A stretch of DNA of 11,033 nt from Acidobacteriota bacterium. GTDB taxonomy: Bacteria > Acidobacteriota > Vicinamibacteria > Vicinamibacterales > CAVVIG01. The stretch is from positions 1 to 11,033 of the forward strand of contig QHWL01000206.1 of NCBI GenBank assembly GCA_003222555.1, given 5' to 3'. The notes under the pieces were generated by a model. That model was not told the DNA's origin. It searched no databases and saw only the letters and a program-made list of their open reading frames with translations. Positions 6,553 through 11,033 of the stretch are shown here, in pieces (the stretch's first letter is position 1; every line of letters begins with the position of its first letter). The translations under genes and the position numbers were made by a program.

Positions 6553-7569
6553 ATGATGAGTCATCGAGGCTTTGTTTTGGTGGCGATGCTGGCGCTAGTC
6601 ACCGCCGTGTGGCTGGCCGTGGCACTCGTCGGTGCACAGGCCCCGGCGGCGACACCCTACACTCCGCCCACGTCAGCGTATAACGCTCCTCGCACCCCGT
6701 GGGGCGACCCGGACCTGATGGGTGTCTGGGACTACCAGTCGGTGATCCACATGCAGCGGCCAGACGACCTGGCCGGCAAAGCGAGGTTCACAGACGCGGA
6801 ATATGAAGCGTGGGCGAAGGCCAACGCGCCCAACCGAGACACGGACACCAGTCAAGGCGTCGGTGCGTACAACGAGTTCTGGAATGCACGAAACTTCCTC
6901 AAGAACTACAATACCTCGCTGATTGTCGACCCGCCCGACGGCAGATATCCCGCGTTGACGCCCGAAGCGGAGAAGAGACGCAAGGAAATTGTCGCGAAAG
7001 CGCGTGAAGTGGCGTCATGGGAGGACTACCACGCGCTCGAGCGATGCATCGCCTCTCAAACGCCGAACGCGCCTCAAGCGTACAACAGCGGCACCTACAT
7101 CATGCAGTCGCCCGGATGGGTGCTGATTGTCCGTGAGCGGTTGGACACACGCCTCATCCCGCTCGACGGGCGCCCGCACATCGGCCAGAACATCCGCCAC
7201 TGGAATGGAGATCCCATCGGCCACTGGGAAGGCAGCACGCTCGTCGTCGACAGCACGAATTTCACCGATAAGCAGCGAGGGGGCGGTGGCTCCGGGGCGA
7301 GCGTTCCGTTGGGGATTCCCTTCGGGAACTTTCATCTAACCGAGCACTTCGTGCCCGTCAGCCACAATCGAATCGAGTACTACGCCACCATCGACGACCC
7401 TACGACGTGGACCAGACCCTGGACGTTCAATCTCCCGTGGGAGAGGGATGACGATTACAGGATTTTCGAATATGCGTGCCACGAGGGGAACCTCGCACTG
7501 GCGAACTCGCTCAGGGGCGAGCGTGTGCAAGAAGCTGAAGCCGCGAGGAAGGGCCAGGTCCGGAAATAA
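6553..7569 (+). CDS. Exported GDTLVVD-family protein, long form
   Basis: Function unknown. Product of 338 residues with a signal peptide or anchor (~6-29; GAQA-PA junction). Family landmarks are GDPDLMGVWD (51-60), C165 (LERCIASQ), the strand QSPGWVLIVRER (185-196), GHWEGSTLVVD (223-233), HLTEHF (261-266), DDPTTWTRPW (281-290) and C309 in FEYACHEGN. A lysine/glutamate-rich helical insert (~75-155) separates the first landmark from the cysteine and makes it longer than its neighbour at 7569. The usual D of GDTLVVD is S228. The start ATG 6553 follows AGGAGA by five bases; the adjacent ATG 6556 is equally possible, while the in-frame start at 6499 lacks such a site. Its TAA shares a base with the next ATG (TAATG), so the two are translationally coupled and may act as a pair. 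No C-terminal DUF3471-like domain. Confidence 0.8.
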   Translation: MMSHRGFVLVAMLALVTAVWLAVALVGAQAPAATPYTPPTSAYNAPRTPWGDPDLMGVWDYQSVIHMQRPDDLAGKARFTDAEYEAWAKANAPNRDTDTSQGVGAYNEFWNARNFLKNYNTSLIVDPPDGRYPALTPEAEKRRKEIVAKAREVASWEDYHALERCIASQTPNAPQAYNSGTYIMQSPGWVLIVRERLDTRLIPLDGRPHIGQNIRHWNGDPIGHWEGSTLVVDSTNFTDKQRGGGGSGASVPLGIPFGNFHLTEHFVPVSHNRIEYYATIDDPTTWTRPWTFNLPWERDDDYRIFEYACHEGNLALANSLRGERVQEAEAARKGQVRK

Positions 7570-8426
7570 TGCCCAGTGTCGTGAGATGGTCGATCGCGGC
7601 CATTGCTGCGGCGGCGGTGGTGGCCGTGATTATTCTCGCCGTGGCATGGAGCGCTGCTCAGGGCGTTCCTCCGCAGAGTCGGATTCCCCGTACGCTGGAT
7701 GGCAAGCCGGATCTGAACGGCATCTGGCAGGCGATGAACACGGCGAATTACGACCTCGAGGATCACGGAACAGCGCCTTCATCGGTCATTGTCACTGGTG
7801 CGGTCGGCGCCATCTTCCCGGGCGAAAGCGTCGTCGAGGGTGGTCGAATTCCTTATCGTCCTGAAGCGTTGGCCAAGCGGGACGGGAACCGAAAGAGTTC
7901 GATGCCGGGGAAACTCGGTCGGATTCTGGAGGCCGACCCGGAAGTGAATTGCTTTCTCCCGGGTGTTCCTCGGGCCACCTATCTACCCCACCCGTTTCAG
8001 ATCTTCCAGAGCCCGAAAGTGATCTGGATTGTGTACCAGTATTCGTACGCACGTCGCGAGATCCCGCTCGACAAACCTTCGAAAGCTCCGATCGAGTCGT
8101 GGATGGGGTGGTCGAACGGTCATTGGGAAGGCGACACCCTGGTCGTGGATGTGACCGCGTTCAACGACCTGACGTGGTTCGACCGAGCCGGGAATTACCA
8201 CAGCGACGCGCTCCACGTGATCGAGCGCTACACGCCGCTCAGTGCAAATCACCTGATGTACGAAGCGAGGATCGAGGATCCTCAGGTCTTTACGCGGCCC
8301 TGGACGATCACGATGCCGCTCTATCGCCGCATCGACAGGAACGTGCGGCTCTTGGAGTTCAAGTGCCCGGAGGTCGTCGAAGAGCTGCACTTGGGGCAAT
8401 ATCGCAAGGTCACCCCGTCGCAGTAG
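7569..8426 (+). CDS. Exported GDTLVVD-family protein, short form
   Basis: Function unknown. The 285-residue product begins with a long hydrophobic stretch (~8-30), a signal peptide or membrane anchor. Family landmarks are GKPDLNGIW (45-53), C128 (EVNCFLPG), FQIFQSPKVIWIVYQY (~133-148), SWMGWSNGHWEGDTLVVD (167-184), FNDLTWFDR (188-196), HSDALHVIERY (201-211), EDPQVFTRPW (226-235) and C256 in LLEFKCPE. It preserves the DTLVVD and HSDALH motifs better than the preceding gene and is closest in motif to the minus-strand copy at 2860-3921. The start overlaps the previous stop by one base, and ribosome re-initiation is the likely mode; no separate ribosome site is evident. It ends just before a probable transposase remnant. 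Confidence 0.8.
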   Translation: MPSVVRWSIAAIAAAAVVAVIILAVAWSAAQGVPPQSRIPRTLDGKPDLNGIWQAMNTANYDLEDHGTAPSSVIVTGAVGAIFPGESVVEGGRIPYRPEALAKRDGNRKSSMPGKLGRILEADPEVNCFLPGVPRATYLPHPFQIFQSPKVIWIVYQYSYARREIPLDKPSKAPIESWMGWSNGHWEGDTLVVDVTAFNDLTWFDRAGNYHSDALHVIERYTPLSANHLMYEARIEDPQVFTRPWTITMPLYRRIDRNVRLLEFKCPEVVEELHLGQYRKVTPSQ

Positions 8427-8484
8427 CACAGTCGAACCGCTGACGCGGACTCAAGCTCAGCAATTAGAGCTGTCTTCCGGTCAG

Positions 8485-8547
8485 GTATCGGCGACGTCGA
8501 TTCTGGGCGGGCTCCGCCACGAGTACCGGCTGGAACGGGCGGCGTGA
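8485..8547 (+). pseudogene. C-terminal remnant of a DDE transposase/integrase
   Basis: This frame reads VSATSILGGLRHEYRLERAA then TGA. The GGLxHxY tail shortly before the stop is typical of integrase-core transposases of the IS3/IS481 sort, whose ends often read like 'GGLHHRYxRxAA' (from memory, not a search). The same frame stays open backwards to ~8434 (VEPLTR), which could match the RPVEPP segment of such proteins, but the fit is poor. There is no start codon, no catalytic DDE region and no terminal repeat that I can see. The remaining 8427-8684 sequence holds only the ribosome site of the next gene. Confidence 0.45.
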
Positions 8548-8684
8548 AGGCGGTCGTACGTGACCGTGCAGGTATTTGCGGATCAGAGCTGCCATAGACC
8601 TTAGATTGATGGCCGACCACGCAACGTAAGAAGGATGGTAGACTACCCCCGTTTCCCTGAATCACTTGTTAAGGAGGAACCACC

Positions 8685-9629
8685 ATGAGAAAAACGGCGA
8701 TTCGATTTTCGCTTGTGGTCCTGGCTGCGTTGGCCATCATGGCCGCGTCCGCCAATGCCCAGGCTCCCGACTTCAGCAAGGTCCAAATCAAGACCAACAA
8801 GATCAGCAATAACTTCTACACCCTCGACGGGCAAGGCGGCACCATCGGTGTGCTGGCCGGCCCCGATGGGGTATTTATGGTAGACGGTCAGTTTGCCCCG
8901 TTGACCGACAAGATTGTCGCTGCCATCAAGCAGATCACCAACGCTCCGATCAAATACATGGTCAATACGCACGTGCATGGCGACCACACCGGAGGCAATG
9001 AGAATTTCGGCAAACTGGGCGTTACCATCCTGGCCCGCGGAAGCCTGCGGAACCGGCTCATGCACCCCGCCCCGGCCGCGAACGGGAACACCCCTCCCGC
9101 CACTCTGCCGGTAGGGCTCCCGGTGATCACCTATAACGCAAACTCACAGCTCGCGCTCCACATGGATGGCGAGGACGTGCAGTTGATTCCGATCCCGAAC
9201 GCTCACACCGACGGCGATACTCTGGTCCGCTTCGTGCAGAACGACGTGATCATGACCGGGGATTTCTTCCGCTCGGTCCAATATCCCAATATCGACCGTG
9301 CCAATGGTGGTGGTCTGAACGGGATGGTCAATGGGCTCGGCCAGATCATCGCGCGTTCTGGGCCCAATACCAAGATCATTCCGGGCCATGGTCCCACCGT
9401 GGACCGGACGGCCGTAATGGCGCACCGGGACATGATGCTTGGGGTTCGGGATCGCATTTCGAAAATGGTCAAGGATGGCAAGAGCGAGACCGACGTAATC
9501 GCGGCGAAGCCCTGGGCTGAGTTCGACAGCAAGGTCCCGCAGTCTGACGCCAAGGTCGGCAACACGAACGTGACCATCGCCCAGCGGTTCGCGACGCAGG
9601 TGTACGCCGAGCTCAAGGCAGCTCCGTAA
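8685..9629 (+). CDS. Exported metallo-beta-lactamase-fold hydrolase
   Basis: Binuclear-zinc hydrolase fold, 314 residues, periplasmic. A clear signal peptide (1-26, ANA-QA) is present. Metal ligands are complete: H96, H98, D100 and H101 in NTHVHGDHTGG, H174 in PNAHTDGDT, D193 in MTGDFF and H235 in PGHGP. The order and spacing fit the general MBL superfamily. True beta-lactamase activity is not implied; acidobacterial genomes carry many exported MBL proteins of unknown substrate. The long loop after the first motif (~118-145, rich in P, A and N) may shape the substrate pocket. The start has the best ribosome site in the window, AAGGAGG (8671-8677) seven bases before ATG, suggesting strong translation. 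The gene stands alone: a transposase-like remnant lies before it and a toxin remnant after it. Confidence 0.92.
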   Translation: MRKTAIRFSLVVLAALAIMAASANAQAPDFSKVQIKTNKISNNFYTLDGQGGTIGVLAGPDGVFMVDGQFAPLTDKIVAAIKQITNAPIKYMVNTHVHGDHTGGNENFGKLGVTILARGSLRNRLMHPAPAANGNTPPATLPVGLPVITYNANSQLALHMDGEDVQLIPIPNAHTDGDTLVRFVQNDVIMTGDFFRSVQYPNIDRANGGGLNGMVNGLGQIIARSGPNTKIIPGHGPTVDRTAVMAHRDMMLGVRDRISKMVKDGKSETDVIAAKPWAEFDSKVPQSDAKVGNTNVTIAQRFATQVYAELKAAP

Positions 9630-9692
9630 CACGGCTCGGAGGGCTGTGGTCCGCAAAAACGCGATCCGAAACTGCGGCCATCGTCACCGCCG

Positions 9693-9824
9693 TCAAATCA
9701 CACGACCGGCGTCGGTCTTGGCAAAATCATCGCCCTTAAAGAGGAGTGGCTCGCCCGACGTGCGGGCAAGCGCGTAAGCGAAAACGTCGCCGAAATTGAG
9801 GCCGGCGGCGCGTGGTCTTCTCCC
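9693..9824 (-). pseudogene. C-terminal relic of a second VapC (PIN) toxin
   Basis: Minus-strand translation gives 43 residues then TGA, including AAGLNFGDVFAYALARTSGE and PLLFKGDDFAKTD. The LNFGDxFAYALA ... EPLLFKGDDFxxTD block is the standard C-terminus of one large VapC subfamily. Two of the PIN acidic positions (the D of FGD and of KGDDF) remain. Directly upstream in frame is TAA (9827-9825). In the neighbouring frame, KGEDHAPPA precedes the block and resembles the usual GKGxxHPA lead-in, which points to a frameshift near 9805. The N-terminal two thirds and any antitoxin are missing; the propeller gene begins, on the other strand, 98 bp away. It cannot be functional. The subfamily differs from the intact toxin at 2299-2712. 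Confidence 0.75.
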
Positions 9825-9922
9825 TTAGGCTGTCGACGATCCTTCGCGTCCCGGTCTGAACCGTTCCGGTGCTGTTCGCTCGCGCCTCGGTCGCTCCATC
9901 TTCGGCAACTCGGGAGGGCTCC

Positions 9923-11033
9923 ATGACAACGAAAAGGTGCGCGGGCGCGTTGGCGCTGATGGCGGCGGTGGTCCTTTCCTTGCCGTTTTGGCGCTCGATG
10001 GAGATGAGCGCGCAGTCCGCGCGACCCGCCCTCAACGGTCCACAGTTCGAGGTCGATCCGTCCTGGCCCAAGCCGCTGCCCGAGCGGTGGGTCACGGGAG
10101 AGCTCGGCGGCGTGTGCGTTGACGGGAACGACCACATCTTCGTCCTGTCGCGCGCCAACTTGTACCCGGGCATTTCGGAAATCGCGCAAGCCGCGCCGCC
10201 AGTCATGGAATTCGACCAGACGGGCAACGTCGTGAACTCCTGGGGCGATCGTCAGGTGATGGCCGAGTCGCTGCACGGATGCTCCTTCGATGCACAAGGA
10301 AATATCTGGATCGCCGGCAACGGCGACGGTTTCGTCCAGAAATACTCCCGCGACGGCAAGCTGTTGCTGCAGATCGGCGTCAAGGGCAAGGTCGACTCCG
10401 CGGACGGCAAGGTGAAATCCCGCTTCCTGAACGCGAGCCCAGTTGCGTTCTATTCTCCGACCCTAGTCGCCGTGGACCCGGAGAACGGCGAGGTGTTCGT
10501 CTCCGACGGCTACGGCAACAAGCGCGTCGCCGTCTTCGATAAGACCGGCAAGTTCCTACGGCAGTGGGGGCGCCAGGGCACGACGGCCGAGGCCGCCGCG
10601 GGCGTGGGCGGCGTGTTCGTGGACATCGTGCACTGCGTCGTGATGGGAAATGACGGCTTGCTGTACGTGTGCGACCGCAACGGCGATCGCATCCAAGTCT
10701 TCGACAAGACGGGTGCCTTCAAACGAAATATTCCTACGCCGCTCGTCTTCCGGGCGCCCTATACGGGCAACGGCGGGGCAGGGTCGCTCGCCCTCTCACG
10801 TGACGCTGCCCAGAAGTATATGTACGTCGGCGATTTCAGCGACAAACTCATTCGAGTCTTCGATCGAGTCTCTGGAAAGGAACTGTCGCAGTTCGGCCGC
10901 CCGGGCAGCCATCAATTGGGGGGCATCGCCAGCCCGCACGGTATTGCCGTAGATTCGAAAGGCAATCTCTACGTTGCGGAGTCGCTGGATGGTCGGCGGG
11001 TCCAGCGGTTCAAGCCGATGGGTGGCGGGACGG
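9923..11033 (+). CDS. Exported six-bladed NHL propeller, peptidyl-hydroxyglycine lyase-like (partial)
   Basis: The frame runs open to the right edge: 370 codons, lacking only the far C-terminus. A signal peptide (~1-30, MSA-QS) is followed by six NHL-type blades: FVLSRANL/VMEFDQTG (~61-108), IWIAGNGDG/VQKYSRDG (~116-152), VFVSDGYGN/VAVFDKTG (~167-206), LYVCDRNGD/IQVFDKTG (~224-260), MYVGDFSDK/IRVFDRVSG (~287-325) and LYVAESLDG/VQRFKPMG (~335-367). Histidines H118 (LHGCSFD), H227 (VHCVVM) and H339 (PHGIAVD) sit at the same place in blades 2, 4 and 6. Peptidyl-alpha-hydroxyglycine lyase holds zinc by three such histidines, so a lyase-like metal site is plausible (inference). Otherwise it is a binding scaffold. 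ATG 9923 follows GGGAGGG by four bases. Confidence 0.85.
   Translation, partial: MTTKRCAGALALMAAVVLSLPFWRSMEMSAQSARPALNGPQFEVDPSWPKPLPERWVTGELGGVCVDGNDHIFVLSRANLYPGISEIAQAAPPVMEFDQTGNVVNSWGDRQVMAESLHGCSFDAQGNIWIAGNGDGFVQKYSRDGKLLLQIGVKGKVDSADGKVKSRFLNASPVAFYSPTLVAVDPENGEVFVSDGYGNKRVAVFDKTGKFLRQWGRQGTTAEAAAGVGGVFVDIVHCVVMGNDGLLYVCDRNGDRIQVFDKTGAFKRNIPTPLVFRAPYTGNGGAGSLALSRDAAQKYMYVGDFSDKLIRVFDRVSGKELSQFGRPGSHQLGGIASPHGIAVDSKGNLYVAESLDGRRVQRFKPMGGGT

Noticed and set aside
8440..8480. AGCTC ... GAGCT inverted repeat as a terminator after the paralogue pair
   Set aside because: Only five paired bases with a long AT-containing loop and no T-tract; it also lies within the possible transposase remnant frame.
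9698..10297. 199-codon minus-strand open frame in the last gap and propeller gene
   Set aside because: Its body is antisense to the propeller gene. Only the adjacent frame at 9693-9824 has family signal (VapC relic), perhaps joined to the KGEDHAPPA part of this frame by a frameshift.

Overview
The window looks like chromosomal DNA of a GC-rich, probably soil-dwelling Acidobacteriota bacterium (Vicinamibacteria/Solibacter-like). This is inferred from style, not from a marker gene. It carries several exported proteins of a 'GKPDLxGxW ... GxWxGDTLVVD' type that I associate with large acidobacterial paralogue sets, plus a c-type cytochrome, an exported metallo-beta-lactamase-fold protein and an NHL-type propeller. 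There is no rRNA, tRNA or CRISPR array.

Layout. (1) Bases 1-1852, minus strand: a membrane fatty acid desaturase gene overlaps, through an ATGA junction, the start of a GT4 glycosyltransferase gene that runs off the left edge. (2) Bases 1989-2712, plus strand: a complete type II toxin-antitoxin operon with a ribbon-helix-helix antitoxin and a PIN-domain toxin. A consensus -35 box and a perfect inverted repeat lie directly before it. (3) Bases 2860-3921, minus strand: an exported GDTLVVD-family protein with an extra C-terminal beta domain. (4) Bases 4377-8426, plus strand: an exported cupin, a membrane-anchored di-haem cytochrome c, and two further GDTLVVD-family proteins joined by a TAATG overlap. 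(5) Bases 8685-9629, plus strand: an exported MBL-fold hydrolase, with gene debris on both sides. (6) Bases 9923 to the right edge: an exported six-bladed propeller resembling peptidyl-hydroxyglycine lyase, truncated by the window only after its sixth blade.

All seven genes from 2860 to the end encode an N-terminal signal peptide or anchor. The right-hand 8 kb therefore reads as a set of periplasmic or cell-surface proteins with possible redox chemistry (cytochrome, cupin) and hydrolytic or lyase chemistry (MBL, propeller). No substrate can be named. The three GDTLVVD paralogues each keep one cysteine in the middle and one near the end of the domain, which suggests a disulfide.

The spaces between genes are informative. 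The 8427-8684 gap holds what looks like the C-terminal tail of a DDE transposase/integrase. The 9630-9922 gap holds, on the minus strand, the last ~40 residues of a second VapC toxin from a different subfamily than the intact one. The 4878-5137 gap, just before the cytochrome gene, contains five copies of the hexamer GCGGAA/TTCCGC within 147 bases, a candidate regulator-binding array.
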